A stretch of DNA of 64,000 nucleotides from Elusimicrobiota bacterium (GCA_016714745.1 JADKCG010000012.1:1-64000), one strand, 5' to 3'. Shown: positions 45,064 through 54,848, counted from the first letter of the stretch. Numbers and translations are program-made. Notes: generated from the letters alone by a model not told the origin.

Positions 45064-46361
45064 CACTCTATTCCATTCTTTTCTTCTTCCTTTGGCCGCT
45101 TCTCTTTTTAGTTTTTGTTTGGCGGTATGGACTTCGCCGCACGCTCCGTGGTCTTCCCGAACGGTTCGGATTTGGCGGTGTTTGGCCGGCTCCTGGCGGG
45201 TTGTGGGTTCACGCCGCCTCGGTGGGGGAAGTCCTTGCGGCGGAAAACTTTCTTCGGGCTTTGCCGTCTCGGTTCCCGGGCCTTCCGCGTCTCCTCACCA
45301 CCACCACGGTCAATGGAAAAGAATTGGCCCAACGGTTGGGGATCGCAGAAACAGTTCGATTGGCGCCCCTGGATCGGCCTGGGGCTGTGGAACGGGTGAT
45401 TGCGCGGGTCCGGCCGAAAGCGTTGGTCCTGGTCGAAACTGAAATTTGGCCATTTTGGCTCACCACCCTTTCCCATCATCGGATTCCCGTGGTGGTCGTC
45501 AACGGACGAATTTCCGATGGCGCCTTCCCGCTCTATTACCGAATGCGCGGGGCCTTCTCTCCTCTTCTCTCTGGTCTGGCCCGAGTGGGTGTTCAGAGTC
45601 CGGCCCACGCCGCGCGATATTTACAGCTTGGGGCTCATCCGGAAGCGGTGGCCATTACCGGGAATTTGAAGTTCGAAGTGCCCCTGCCGGACCTTTCCCG
45701 CCGTTCGACGCTTCGGGCGGCGTATGGGTATTCCGAAAACGATTTGATCTGGATTTTGGGCAGTACGCATCCGGGGGAGGAAGCGGTTGCGTTGGAGGCG
45801 TTCGCTTCTCTTCGCGAAAAGCATCCGACGTTGCGTCTGATCGTCGCGCCGCGGCATGTGGAACGAGCGGGGGAGGTGGTGCGCCTCTTTGCGGACGCAG
45901 GCCATCGTTGTGCTCTGCGTTCTCAACGGTCCGTAACGACGGGGCCGGTGGACGTGCTTGTCCTTGACACCGTGGGCGAATTGGCGGAGATCTATGGTTT
46001 GGCCACGCTGGTCTTTGTGGGGGGCAGTCTTCTCCGTCGCGGAGGGCAAAACCCGCTGGAACCGGCGCGCTGGGGGGTTCCCGTCGTGTTCGGTCCGCGC
46101 ATGGAAAATTTTCGTGAGATGGCCGCGCTCTTTCAGAAAAACCAAGCCGGTGTGGAAATTTCCACCGGCGCGGAACTGAAGGAGATCACCGACGAATTGC
46201 TTGTTTCTTCGGACCGGCGCGCCGCCATGGGCGAAGCGGCTCGCGCGTTGGCCGACAGCCAACGCGGCGCGTTGGAGGCCAACCTTGTTCTCCTTCAGGA
46301 AGCCCTGGCCATTCCCCCGGAAAAGTTACACCGGTCACCTCGTCGATGTGGAAAATGTTGA
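45057..46361 (+). CDS. waaA: 3-deoxy-D-manno-octulosonic acid (Kdo) transferase
   Basis: WaaA (KdtA, GT30) adds Kdo from CMP-Kdo to the lipid A precursor at the inner membrane. The 434 residues include an N-terminal membrane anchor ('LYSILFFFLWPLLFLVFV'), 'GLWVHAASVGEVLAAENFL', 'LVLVETEIWPFWL', 'TGNLKFE' and the nucleotide-binding 'FVGGSLLRRGGQNPLEPA'. It overlaps the gene before it and is followed one base later by the heptosyltransferase. KdsB, which makes its donor, is encoded at 58132. Confidence 0.94.
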   Translation: MLTLYSILFFFLWPLLFLVFVWRYGLRRTLRGLPERFGFGGVWPAPGGLWVHAASVGEVLAAENFLRALPSRFPGLPRLLTTTTVNGKELAQRLGIAETVRLAPLDRPGAVERVIARVRPKALVLVETEIWPFWLTTLSHHRIPVVVVNGRISDGAFPLYYRMRGAFSPLLSGLARVGVQSPAHAARYLQLGAHPEAVAITGNLKFEVPLPDLSRRSTLRAAYGYSENDLIWILGSTHPGEEAVALEAFASLREKHPTLRLIVAPRHVERAGEVVRLFADAGHRCALRSQRSVTTGPVDVLVLDTVGELAEIYGLATLVFVGGSLLRRGGQNPLEPARWGVPVVFGPRMENFREMAALFQKNQAGVEISTGAELKEITDELLVSSDRRAAMGEAARALADSQRGALEANLVLLQEALAIPPEKLHRSPRRCGKC

Positions 46362-46362
46362 A

Positions 46363-47382
46363 ATGACTGTTCGTCGAGTTCTAGTGATTCGTCTCTCGTC
46401 TTTAGGCGATGTGGTGTTGACCGCTCCGGTTTTGGCGGCGCTGAAAGCCGCTTGGCCAGGGTGCCATCTCACGTTCCTCACCAAGGGGGCCTTCGCCCCC
46501 GTTTTCTCACACAGCCCGCATGTGAACAAAGTTCTCCAATTTGAGGACAAAGGTCTATGGGGGTGGGCGCGGGAAATCCGACAGAGTCGGTTTGATGTAA
46601 TCATTGATTTGCATGACACGTTTCGGTCCCGGGTTTGGTCCTTTTTATCGGGGGCTCCTCGAACGGTGCGGTACGATAAACGGGCCGCCGATCGGCGACG
46701 GTTGGTGTGGACAAAACGAGTGTCGCCGCGGTTGTCGGGCGGTGTGGTGGACCGTTATTTAGAAACGCTCACGGTTCTTGGAATTTCCTCCGCCCATCGA
46801 GTTCCGCAACTTTTTCTTGGGCCGGAAGAACGACTCCCCGACCACCTGGAAAAACGGTTGGGACCGGGCCCATTTGTGGCCATTGCCCCGGGGGCGCTTC
46901 ATCCCACCAAGCGGTGGGGACCGGACCGGTTTGCCGAAGCGGCTGACCGGCTGGCGGAAGGGAAACCCGTGATTCTTCTCGGCGCCCCCGCGGACGCCCC
47001 GGCGGCGGAAGCGGTATTGCAAACCCTCACGTCCTCGGCGCAAAGTTTTGTCGGACAAACGTCGGTGCGGGAGATGATGCTGATCCTTCGGCGGTGCGCG
47101 TTGCTCCTCACCAACGATTCCGGCGCCATGCATGTGGCCGCGGCCCTGGGCGTTCCCACCGTTGCCATCTTCGGTCCCACCGTGAAGCCGTTCGGCTTCT
47201 TTCCCGTGGGGGCGTGGACATCCGCGATCGAGGCCGCAAACCTCGACTGTCGGCCCTGCTCGGTGCATGGGTCGAAAACCTGTCCACTGAAACATTTTCG
47301 TTGTATGAAAGAGGTGACCGTTGATCAGGTGGTTAAAACTGCCCAAACGCTATTGGTGTCTCCTCTGAGGGGTCTGTCATGA
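46363..47382 (+). CDS. waaF: GT9 heptosyltransferase (WaaF-like)
   Basis: This 339-residue ADP-heptose:LPS transferase-type GT9 enzyme begins 'MTVRRVLVIRLSSLGDVVLT'. It shows 'FVAIAPGALHPTKRW' and the donor-binding 'LLTNDSGAMHVAAALGVPTV'. The C-terminus has the cysteine-rich 'CRPCSVHGSKTCPLKHFRCM' seen in many GT9 members. The ATG at 46363 is preferred; the frame is open upstream but overlaps waaA. Position I (WaaC) or II (WaaF) cannot be decided from sequence alone. The end overlaps the next start by 4 bp. Confidence 0.85.
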   Translation: MTVRRVLVIRLSSLGDVVLTAPVLAALKAAWPGCHLTFLTKGAFAPVFSHSPHVNKVLQFEDKGLWGWAREIRQSRFDVIIDLHDTFRSRVWSFLSGAPRTVRYDKRAADRRRLVWTKRVSPRLSGGVVDRYLETLTVLGISSAHRVPQLFLGPEERLPDHLEKRLGPGPFVAIAPGALHPTKRWGPDRFAEAADRLAEGKPVILLGAPADAPAAEAVLQTLTSSAQSFVGQTSVREMMLILRRCALLLTNDSGAMHVAAALGVPTVAIFGPTVKPFGFFPVGAWTSAIEAANLDCRPCSVHGSKTCPLKHFRCMKEVTVDQVVKTAQTLLVSPLRGLS

Positions 47383-48434
47383 AAATCCTTCATATTTTGG
47401 ATGAGCGGTGGGATTCAGGGGTGACGGCTTATGGTCTTTCGGCGGCGCGCGCCATGCGCGATCGCGGTCACGAGGTTTATGTGGCGGCACGGGAGGGTTT
47501 GGCGCCGGCCATCCAAGCCGAAAAGATGGGTTTCCCTGTTCATCGGTTGGCCTCGCTCCTTTCGCTCCGCCGATGGGCGGGCGCCATCGGGTTTGACGTG
47601 GTCAACGCCCATACAGGGACGGGCCACAGTGTGGGGTTTTTTATCACCCGGTTTCGGCCAACGGCGTTGATCCGCACGCGGGGCGAAGCGCGGACGTTGT
47701 CGATCCGCCCCGGCCAAGGATTTCTTTTCCGTGAAACGGACGGCGTCATTGTCGCGTCCAAAGCCTTGGCGGAATCCTATGGGACGCGGTTTCCTTTTTT
47801 AATGGAACAAATTTCACTGATTTACCCGGGAATCGATTTGCCGGCTCTCCCGCCTGTCCCACCCGGGCCGGTCCATGTCGGTCTTTTGGGCCGGCTGGAT
47901 CCGGTGAAAGGGCACTCCTTTTTTCTCGAAGCGGTGGGGCTAATGAAAGATCATTTGACCGACCCGCTCTTCCTTATTGCGGGGGAAGAAAAAAATACGG
48001 CCCGCGTGGATTTGGAAAAGCAAGCGACTCGATTGGGCATTGAACGGTGGGTCCGGTTCCTGGGGCGTGTGCCGGACGCCGGGGCGTTTATGAACGAATG
48101 CCATGTGGGAGTGATCTCTTCAGTGGAAAGCGAAGCCGTCAGTCGCGCCGCTTTGGAATGGTTGGCGCGCGGGCGGCCGTTAATCGCCACGGAAGTGGGC
48201 GCGCTTCCTGAAATGGTGTTGAACGGCGACAACGGATTTTTGGTTCCCCCCAAAAACGCCACGGGACTCGCGCGCACGATCCGGATTTTGTTGGAGGACC
48301 CCGCTCGAAGGACAAAAATGGGCGAACGGGCACGGCGAATCGCGGAGACACGTTTCAGCCTCGCCCGCATGGGCCAGGAAACTGAAAAGGCCACCTTGGC
48401 CGCCGTCTTGCGCCGAAAAAAAAGATTTTCATGA
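47379..48434 (+). CDS. GT4-family glycosyltransferase
   Basis: The product has 351 residues. The GT-B fold is shown by 'MKILHILDERWDSGVTAYGL' at the N-terminus, 'VGLLGRLDPVKGHSFFLEAV' at the start of the donor domain and 'VISSVESEAVSRAALEWLAR' plus 'RPLIATEVGALPEMV' with the retaining-GT4 E-x7-E region. It probably adds a sugar to LPS core or a surface glycan. The acceptor is unknown. ATGA overlaps occur at both ends. Confidence 0.88.
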   Translation: MKILHILDERWDSGVTAYGLSAARAMRDRGHEVYVAAREGLAPAIQAEKMGFPVHRLASLLSLRRWAGAIGFDVVNAHTGTGHSVGFFITRFRPTALIRTRGEARTLSIRPGQGFLFRETDGVIVASKALAESYGTRFPFLMEQISLIYPGIDLPALPPVPPGPVHVGLLGRLDPVKGHSFFLEAVGLMKDHLTDPLFLIAGEEKNTARVDLEKQATRLGIERWVRFLGRVPDAGAFMNECHVGVISSVESEAVSRAALEWLARGRPLIATEVGALPEMVLNGDNGFLVPPKNATGLARTIRILLEDPARRTKMGERARRIAETRFSLARMGQETEKATLAAVLRRKKRFS

Positions 48435-49528
48435 ACCCGATCGGAATTTTGCACCTCAACACGGAACGCGGCTGGCGCGGGGGCGAACGGCAAACGCTCC
48501 TCCTCGCCCTTGAACTTTCGCAACGGGGATACCTCAATTGGATCGCCGCTCGCCCCCAAGAACCTTTGGCGGTGGCCGCGGAGCGTGAGGGAATCCCTCT
48601 GCTCAACGTGCGGCCTTGGGGCGAATGGGATGTTGTGTCGGCGTGGCGATTGGCTCGTTTTGCGATGGAAAAAAACGTGGCGATTGTCCACGCCCATACC
48701 GGCCATGCCGTTGGGATGGGGGCTTTGGCCAAGCGGTGGAGCCGGGGATCTCTCCGTTTGGTGGCGACGCGGCGGGTGGATAACCCCCTTTCCCGTCATC
48801 CCTTGAGTCGATGGAAATACGCCGCTGTCGACGCCATGGGGGCGGTGGCCACGCGGGTGGCGGAAGTGGCGGTTTCGGGTGGGGTTCCGCGGGATAAAAT
48901 TTCGGTGATTCACAGTGGGGTGGACCGGACCGGTTACCCCACCGCCGTCGATCGAACGCGATTGCGGATCGAGCGCGGACTCTCCGCCCAAGAGGTCTTG
49001 GTCGTCAACGCCGGCGCTCTCGTTGCCCAGAAAGATCAGGCCACGCTGATTCGCGCCGCTCTCCGGGTTCGCAAAGATCGGCCGGAGGTGAAATTCGTGG
49101 TGTTGGGAGAAGGGCCGCTTCGACCTCGTTTGGAGGCTCTGATTAGGGACCTTCATTTGGGATCAACTGTTTTTCTCTGGGGTCACCGATCCGACGTCGT
49201 TTCGTGTACAGCCATGGCGGACATTTTCGTATTATCTTCCGTAGGCGAGGGGATCGGCGGAGCTTTAATCGATGCCATGGCCGTGGAGGTTCCCACCGCC
49301 GCCACGCGCGTGGGAGGGGTGTCCGATCTTTACGGTTCGATGGACGCGCCGGAACTGACGCCCGCGGGGGATGCGGACGGTTTAGCAAAAAACATTCTGT
49401 GGGTTTTAAATGATCCCGCAGAAGCCCGAAGACGAATCGAAAATGGAAAAGCCACGGCCGAACGGTTTACCGCCAAGGCCATGGCGGACGGCTACGAACG
49501 GCTTTATCAAACGGTATTGAACCGATGA
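48431..49528 (+). CDS. GT4-family glycosyltransferase
   Basis: The product has 365 residues. The N-terminal acceptor domain starts 'MNPIGILHLNTERGWRGGER' and the donor domain has 'VNAGALVAQKDQATLIRAAL', 'LGEGPLRPRLEALI' and 'VLSSVGEGIGGALIDAMAVE'. It resembles its upstream neighbour (the 'VHAHTGHAVGMGALAKRW' segment matches 'NAHTGTGHSVGFF'), suggesting an old tandem duplication in the operon. Four-base overlaps link it to both flanking genes. Confidence 0.88.
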   Translation: MNPIGILHLNTERGWRGGERQTLLLALELSQRGYLNWIAARPQEPLAVAAEREGIPLLNVRPWGEWDVVSAWRLARFAMEKNVAIVHAHTGHAVGMGALAKRWSRGSLRLVATRRVDNPLSRHPLSRWKYAAVDAMGAVATRVAEVAVSGGVPRDKISVIHSGVDRTGYPTAVDRTRLRIERGLSAQEVLVVNAGALVAQKDQATLIRAALRVRKDRPEVKFVVLGEGPLRPRLEALIRDLHLGSTVFLWGHRSDVVSCTAMADIFVLSSVGEGIGGALIDAMAVEVPTAATRVGGVSDLYGSMDAPELTPAGDADGLAKNILWVLNDPAEARRRIENGKATAERFTAKAMADGYERLYQTVLNR

Positions 49529-50278
49529 CTCAACTCTCTGCTGTTTTAATTGTCCGAAACGAAGAACGGGACCTGCCGGCGTGTTTGGAAAGCCTGAAAG
49601 GGGTCGCCGATGAAATTGTTTTGGTGGATAGTGGTTCTACGGACCGCACGGTGGAGATTGCACAACAGCAGGGCGCGCGGGTGATCCACCGGGCCTTCGC
49701 TGGGTTCGGACCGCAAAAACAATTCGCTTTGGAACAGGCGGTGGGGGACTGGGTGATCAACCTCGACGCGGACGAACGGTTTGAGCCCCGCCTTGGGGCG
49801 GGAAATTAAATCGGTGCTTGCCGGGGCGCCGGTTGTGAACGGGTTTAACCTCCGGTTCCACAATATGTTTTTGGGCCGCCGGTTGCGGTTCGGCGGGCAC
49901 TGGAGCGAATGGCATCTTCGGCTTTTTCGTCGCGACAAGGCTCATTACGACGGACGCGAGATCCATGAGGGGATTTCGGTGGTCCCTCCGTACGGGCGCC
50001 TTCGGGAGCCGGTCCTTCATGAAAGCTATAAAAATTTCACGGAATATTTGGAGAAGTGTAACCGCTACACGGGTTTGATCGCCCGCGACAAATATCGAAA
50101 AGGCCGGCGGTTTACTCTCTGGAGCCATCTCCGATTGCCCTGGGATTTCTTTTCCCGCTATATTCTAAAATTAGGTTTTCTCGATGGCAACGCGGGATTG
50201 ATCTATGCGGTTTTGAGCGCCTATTACACTTGGCTTAAACTCATTCGTGTGATGGAAGGAGAGGGCGATGCTCGCTGA
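49525..50278 (+). CDS. WaaE/KdtX-like GT2 glycosyltransferase, interrupted by a frameshift
   Basis: The first frame (49525-49809) encodes 'MTQLSAVLIVRNEERDLPAC', 'EIVLVDSGSTDRTVEIAQ' and 'WVINLDADERFEP', the GT2 donor site with its DAD motif. The continuation lies one frame over (from about 49790): 'ALGREIKSVLAGAP', 'HWSEWHLRLFRRDKAHYDGR' and 'IHEGISVV', as in LPS core beta-1,4-glucosyltransferases (WaaE/KdtX). Removing one C from CCCC (49786-49789) restores a 250-residue protein of normal size. Either a base-calling error or a real inactivating mutation is possible; the open second half favours the former. Confidence 0.82.
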
Positions 50279-51070
50279 ATGGGGGCGGTGGGCGGGTTGG
50301 CGGTTTTGGGTGTTTCGGCTCGATGGAATTGGTGGCGGCCCCGGGCCGCCGGGTTGCCGATTTTAATGTACCACAAGGTGGGTCAACCGCCGGCGGGATC
50401 GACCCTCAAAAAGTTGTGGGTGTCGGTCGAGGTGTTCCGCTGGCAAATGGCCTATTTGAAACGACACGGATACACCCCCCTGACCCTGCGCGGCGTCGCT
50501 GAAAGAGTGGCGGAAGGACGTTCGTTGCCCGATAACGGGATTGTCCTGACCTTTGACGATGGGTACCGCAATAACCTGGAAAACGCCCTTCCCGTCTTGC
50601 GCGAATTCGGGTTCCCGGCCACGATCTACATTGTTGTGAACGCCGTGGGACGGGACAATTTCTGGCATGACCCGTCTTCGGAAACACGCTTGCCCATGTT
50701 GAGCTGGGAAGAGGTGGCGATTTTAAGAGACGCTGGTTGGGACATTGGGTCCCATACGCTGACCCATTGTCGTCTCACGCGCTTGCCTCTCAGCGAAGCC
50801 GAAAAAGAAATCGTCGAAAGCCGGCGGATATTGGAGGAGAAATTGGGGATGGCTCCCGTTTCTTTCGCCCACCCTTACGGGGATGGAGCGGACAACGGCG
50901 ACATTCGTCGCTTGATTCAAAAAGCCGGTTACGCGACGGCGTGTTCGGTTCATCGAGGCAAAGCGGATGTGTCTGGGTCGCCGTACTGCCTGAAACGTAT
51001 TTTTGTCCGCGGCGATGACACTCGTTGGGATTTCCACCTCCATTTGACCCGCGGTCAGGCTCGGTTTTGA
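50279..51070 (+). CDS. Polysaccharide deacetylase (NodB domain, CE4 family)
   Basis: The product has 263 residues. NodB-fold motifs are 'PILMYHKVGQPPAG', the catalytic 'IVLTFDDGYRNNLENA' with the Asp-Asp pair, 'DIGSHTLTHCRLTRL' with the H-x3-H metal ligands, and 'SFAHPYGDGADNGDIRRLI'. It has a hydrophobic N-terminus but no clear signal peptide. In this operon it probably removes N-acetyl groups from a surface glycan or LPS sugar. It starts on the base after the GT2 stop. Confidence 0.88.
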   Translation: MGAVGGLAVLGVSARWNWWRPRAAGLPILMYHKVGQPPAGSTLKKLWVSVEVFRWQMAYLKRHGYTPLTLRGVAERVAEGRSLPDNGIVLTFDDGYRNNLENALPVLREFGFPATIYIVVNAVGRDNFWHDPSSETRLPMLSWEEVAILRDAGWDIGSHTLTHCRLTRLPLSEAEKEIVESRRILEEKLGMAPVSFAHPYGDGADNGDIRRLIQKAGYATACSVHRGKADVSGSPYCLKRIFVRGDDTRWDFHLHLTRGQARF

Positions 51071-52069
51071 AAATACTCATCATCCAACTGCGGCGGATTG
51101 GGGACGTGATTGTCACGACGCCGGTGATCGATGTTTTGCGCCGCCAATTCCCTGACGCGCGCATCGAGTTTTTGGTGGAACCCGCGGCCGCGCCGGTGTT
51201 GGACAATTACCCCGGTTTGGACGAGCGGCTGGTTTTTGAAAAGTCAAAATTTTGGTTTTGGGTGAGAGAATTGCGTCGTCGCCGATACGATTGGGTGTTG
51301 GATTTCATGAATAACCCGCGCACGGCCCAATTGGCCTGGGCGAGCCGAGCCCCCGTCCGTGCTGGGTTCGTTGTTCCTTTCTGGAGCGTGGTGTACACCC
51401 ATCGGGTCCCTCGTCCGAAGGTCGATGTCTACGCCGTTCAAAATAAGTTTTCTCTTCTCCGGTCCCTAGGCGTTCATGCACCGGAGGGGGTTCTCCCCCG
51501 CCTGTCCGTGGTCAATTTCGAATTCGAAGCTCTGCACGCCTGGTGGTCAGAGGCGGGGTTGGACAAAGCCGTGGAACGCGTGGCGGTCATGCCGAAACAT
51601 CGCCACGAGATTCGCCAATGGCCAGCGTCAAAATTTAAAGAGACCCTTCGGCGCTTGTTGGTGAAGCCGGGCCGTCAGGTGGTTCTGATCGGGGGCCCCG
51701 ATGAAAAGGGGTATCTGGACGATGTGGCAAAGGATTTCCCCGGTCGCGAGTGGGTTCTGCCGGCGGGATCCCTGCACCGGGGCGCGGCGGTTTTGTCTCG
51801 CTGTCATGTGGCGGTCACGAACGATTCCGGGCTCATGCATTTGGCCGTGGCGATGGGCACACCGACCGTCACCATTTATGGCCCCACATCGCCGGGTTCC
51901 TGGAATCCCCGACAACCGCCTCACCGATATATTCAGGCCGAAGGACTCGCCTGCCTGGTTTGTCATCGGGACCGATGTCCGTATGCGCCATGAGTGCATG
52001 GAATGGGTTTCCCCTGACCGAGTGGTGGCCGAGACCGAGGCCATTCTTGCGGCCGCGCAGGTGAGTTAG
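51067..52069 (+). CDS. GT9 heptosyltransferase-family protein with a 3' frameshift
   Basis: The TTG at 51067 overlaps the deacetylase stop and gives 'MKILIIQLRRIGDVIVTTPV'. The donor-binding motif is 'VAVTNDSGLMHLAVAMGTPT', followed by 'CLVCHRDRCPY'. The frame stops at 51993, but the next frame continues 'HECMEWVSPDRVVAETEAIL' to a stop at 52069, exactly the C-terminus other GT9 proteins have. Removing one C near 51988 joins them (about 333 residues). The acceptor is unknown; it is the second GT9 enzyme of the operon. Confidence 0.85.
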
Positions 52070-53137
52070 GTGGCCTTTTCGTTTCCCAATTCCAACAGCG
52101 TGGGGGGGCTTCTGTGGCGGTGCCTTTTGGGGGGGCCCTCCCTTCTTTTTGAGGGAGCGGCGCGCGCCCGTGCCGCGGCGTATCGTCGGGGAATACTTGA
52201 AACCGTGCGGGTTCCGGTGCCGGTTTTTTGCATGGGAAACCTGACCGTCGGTGGGTCTGGAAAAACGCCGGGAGTGATTTGGCTTTTGGAGGAATTGAAA
52301 AAACGCGGACATCGCCCCGCCGTCGTCACTCGAGGCTATGGCCGTCGTGGGGCGGAGCCGGTGGTGCTGGTCCCGAATCGGGGGGAACCGCTTCCCCCGG
52401 TGGAAACGATCGGCGATGAACCCCGTTTTTTGGCGCGTCGTTCAGGCGTACCGATCGCGATCGGGTCGGACCGGGCGCTGGCCTGCGAACAGGCCTGGGA
52501 AGAATTTAACCCCGATTGTCTGGTGATGGACGACGGATTCCAACACCACCGAATTCATCGCGACCGAGATTTCGTGTGCATAGACGCAAGGCTTGCTTTT
52601 GATGTTTTAGTGAATCACACGCCCGCCCCTGTGCTCCCCGCCGGCCCCTGGCGCGAACGGCCCAAGGCCCTCGACCGGGCGCAGATGGTTTTCGTGACAA
52701 GAGCCGAACGGCTTTCAGGGGAAAGAGGGGCGGCGGTTCAAACGGTCTTAAAAAAACGGGGACTCAAAAATACGTTGGTCGTTGGTCGGCTGACGTTCCG
52801 GGACAACGAGACGGGCCAATCGGTTCCTCCGGAATGGTTGAACGGTCAATGTGTCGTGGCATTGTCAGGGCTCGGGGACCCCGCGTCGTTTGAAAACGCG
52901 CTCACTCGGCTCGGGGCGAGCGTGCGAGGGGAACGGTATCGCGACCATCACTTTTTTTCGCCCCGGGAATGGGAGGGCGCGTTGACGCGGGCCCAGCGGG
53001 AGAAATACCGCATCGTCGTCACCGAAAAAGACCGGGAACGGCTTCCAGAGACATTTCCGGCTCTTGTGGCACGTTTGGCATGGCACGTAGGGGAGGAGGG
53101 ATCGTGGGTGCCGGTGATCGAATCCGTTTTTTCATAG
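52070..53137 (+). CDS. lpxK: Tetraacyldisaccharide 4'-kinase
   Basis: LpxK phosphorylates the 4' position of the lipid A disaccharide at the inner membrane. The 355-residue protein shows the P-loop 'GNLTVGGSGKTPGV', 'VVTRGYGRRGAEPVVLV', 'VGDEP'-type 'TIGDEPRFLARRSGVPIAIG' and 'VMDDGFQHHRIHRD'. The GTG start follows the corrected stop of the preceding gene directly. The 3' end overlaps the acyltransferase start by 34 bp. Confidence 0.93.
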   Translation: MAFSFPNSNSVGGLLWRCLLGGPSLLFEGAARARAAAYRRGILETVRVPVPVFCMGNLTVGGSGKTPGVIWLLEELKKRGHRPAVVTRGYGRRGAEPVVLVPNRGEPLPPVETIGDEPRFLARRSGVPIAIGSDRALACEQAWEEFNPDCLVMDDGFQHHRIHRDRDFVCIDARLAFDVLVNHTPAPVLPAGPWRERPKALDRAQMVFVTRAERLSGERGAAVQTVLKKRGLKNTLVVGRLTFRDNETGQSVPPEWLNGQCVVALSGLGDPASFENALTRLGASVRGERYRDHHFFSPREWEGALTRAQREKYRIVVTEKDRERLPETFPALVARLAWHVGEEGSWVPVIESVFS

Positions 53138-53985
53138 AATACGTCGGGCTCCGGATTCTTGCGACAACCTTGGGGCGGATTCCTCCCTTTCCGGGAATGG
53201 CCATGGGCCGCGGAATGGGCCGCGTGGTCGGGTTCCTCGCGCGGGGTCGAACCCGTTTGGCGGAACAGAATATGGCCGCCGCTTTTCCCAACGAAAAGAC
53301 CGACACCCTTCGCGCTTGGGTCCGTGGCGTGTGGTCCGAATTGGGGGTGAGCGTGTGGGAGTTCGCGCGGTTGGGGCGGATGTCCCGGGCCACATTTGAA
53401 AAAGAGGTCCCTGTGGTCGGGATCGAGAACCTTCGGGCGGCCCACGCCCAAGGCAAAGGGGTGATTTTGTTTACGGGCCATTTGGGGAACTGGGAATATG
53501 CTTCTTGGGCCACGGCGTTGGCGGGGTTTCCCGTGGCGGCGATTGCCCGGCGAATGAAAAATCCGTTCGTGAACGATTGGATCACAGCGTTGCGGCGCCG
53601 GTCCGGCAACGAGGTCCTTATGCATAAAAACGCTGTGCGGGAATCTGTTCGTCGTTTATCTGCCGGGCAAGTGGTTGGGCTTCTTTTTGATCAACGCATC
53701 ACCGCGGGGGGGCTTCAGGTCCCGTTTTTTGGTCGACCGGCCCATACGACGGGAATGGCGGCCCTGCTGGCCCTTCGACTGGGATCGCCGCTGGTGCCGG
53801 TTCACAGTTGGCGGGAAAACGGTCGGTTGACCGTGGAGATCGGACCGTCCCTTTCTGTCGATCCGGGTCCTTCCACTCCGGACCGAATCGAGGCGGTGAC
53901 CCGTCAAATGACGGAAATTCTTGAAGGCTGGATTCGCCAACATCCCACCCAATGGCTTTGGATCCACGACCGATGGCGACCGTGA
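53104..53985 (+). CDS. Lipid A late acyltransferase (LpxL/HtrB-like)
   Basis: The GTG at 53104, preceded by GGAGGAGGG, gives 293 residues; the longer frame start at 52969 lies inside lpxK. The N-terminus has a hydrophobic segment ('FFIEYVGLRILATTLGRI'). The catalytic motif is 'FTGHLGNWEYASWATAL' (H-x4-E), followed by 'VVGLLFDQRITAGGLQVPFF' and the C-terminal 'QHPTQWLWIHDRW'. The family transfers acyl chains from acyl-ACP to Kdo-lipid A; whether this is LpxL or LpxM type cannot be told. Confidence 0.9.
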   Translation: MGAGDRIRFFIEYVGLRILATTLGRIPPFPGMAMGRGMGRVVGFLARGRTRLAEQNMAAAFPNEKTDTLRAWVRGVWSELGVSVWEFARLGRMSRATFEKEVPVVGIENLRAAHAQGKGVILFTGHLGNWEYASWATALAGFPVAAIARRMKNPFVNDWITALRRRSGNEVLMHKNAVRESVRRLSAGQVVGLLFDQRITAGGLQVPFFGRPAHTTGMAALLALRLGSPLVPVHSWRENGRLTVEIGPSLSVDPGPSTPDRIEAVTRQMTEILEGWIRQHPTQWLWIHDRWRP

Positions 53986-54848
53986 CCCCCTCTCCTCTCT
54001 TTAGTGTGGTCATTCCGACTTTGGGGAACCATGACATCCTGTGGCGGATGTTGGAATTTCTCCATCAGACCGATCTCTCTGCGGCCGAGGTGATTGTCGT
54101 TTTTAACGGTCTCCTTCCCGATCGCAAAAGGGTGGAAGACGTTTTAACGTCGCGGTTTCCCAACGTTCGGTTCTTGTCTGCGCCCGAACCCTATGGAATT
54201 GCGCGGGCCAATAATTTGGGAGCCCGCGCCGCCCAAGGGCGTTTCGTCGCTTTTTTGCACGACGACGTTCTCATTTATGAGCCCCGATGGTTGGCTCTGC
54301 TGACCGATATTTTGGAGCGGCGTTCCGATGTGGGGATGGTGGGCGGCAGTGAACCAAAATACACGGACCGGACCCCCGCGGAAGCCGGTGAATTGGAACC
54401 CGGAGTGACGGAGTGTGATTGGTCCCCCACCCTTTCCGTGGCGCGTCGGGCCGATCTGGCGGTTTGTTCTTTTGATGAATTCTATCGGGTCGGTCTGGAA
54501 GACAAGGATTGGGCTCTCACTTTTCGCCGGCGGGGCCAGCGCGTGGTGTGTCGAAAGGTGGCCCATGAACACATAGGAACAAAAGGGTCGTATACTCTGC
54601 TCCTTCACAACCGCTCCCTATTGGATTATTACTCCAAGGAAGGCGTGCGGGAACGGTATTTTATGACAAAGAACAAGGACGTGTTGGCGGAACCATTCTG
54701 CCGTGCCGGGTGGAAAAAGTGGGGCCGCTGGGACCGGGATTGGCGCAAGACGTGGTGGATGAAACTCTATGTTCACTCCTTTTTTCTAAATCTTAAGTTT
54801 GGCCGGCATTGCGGTGGGCGGGGCGATCTTGGTCAGCCAAACGCGTAA
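53973..54848 (+). CDS. GT2-family glycosyltransferase
   Basis: ATG 53973 (291 residues) is chosen; 53952 would overlap the acyltransferase by 34 bp. The GT2 fold shows 'LFSVVIPTLGNHDILWRMLE', 'IARANNLGARAAQGRFVAFL' and the metal-binding 'HDDVLIYEPRW', then 'VGMVGGSEPKYT' and 'FDEFYRVGLEDKDWALTFRR', as in rhamnosyltransferase-like GT2 enzymes. The last 20 residues ('NLKFGRHCGGRGDLGQPNA') read like an out-of-frame tail; see rejected items. It is the last gene of the LPS run. Confidence 0.82.
   Translation: MATVTPSPLFSVVIPTLGNHDILWRMLEFLHQTDLSAAEVIVVFNGLLPDRKRVEDVLTSRFPNVRFLSAPEPYGIARANNLGARAAQGRFVAFLHDDVLIYEPRWLALLTDILERRSDVGMVGGSEPKYTDRTPAEAGELEPGVTECDWSPTLSVARRADLAVCSFDEFYRVGLEDKDWALTFRRRGQRVVCRKVAHEHIGTKGSYTLLLHNRSLLDYYSKEGVRERYFMTKNKDVLAEPFCRAGWKKWGRWDRDWRKTWWMKLYVHSFFLNLKFGRHCGGRGDLGQPNA

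Noticed and set aside
47951..49156. 401-codon reverse-strand ORF over the two GT4 genes
   Set aside because: The forward strand encodes two well-supported glycosyltransferases. The reverse product is basic and low-complexity, as expected for a G/C-rich shadow frame.
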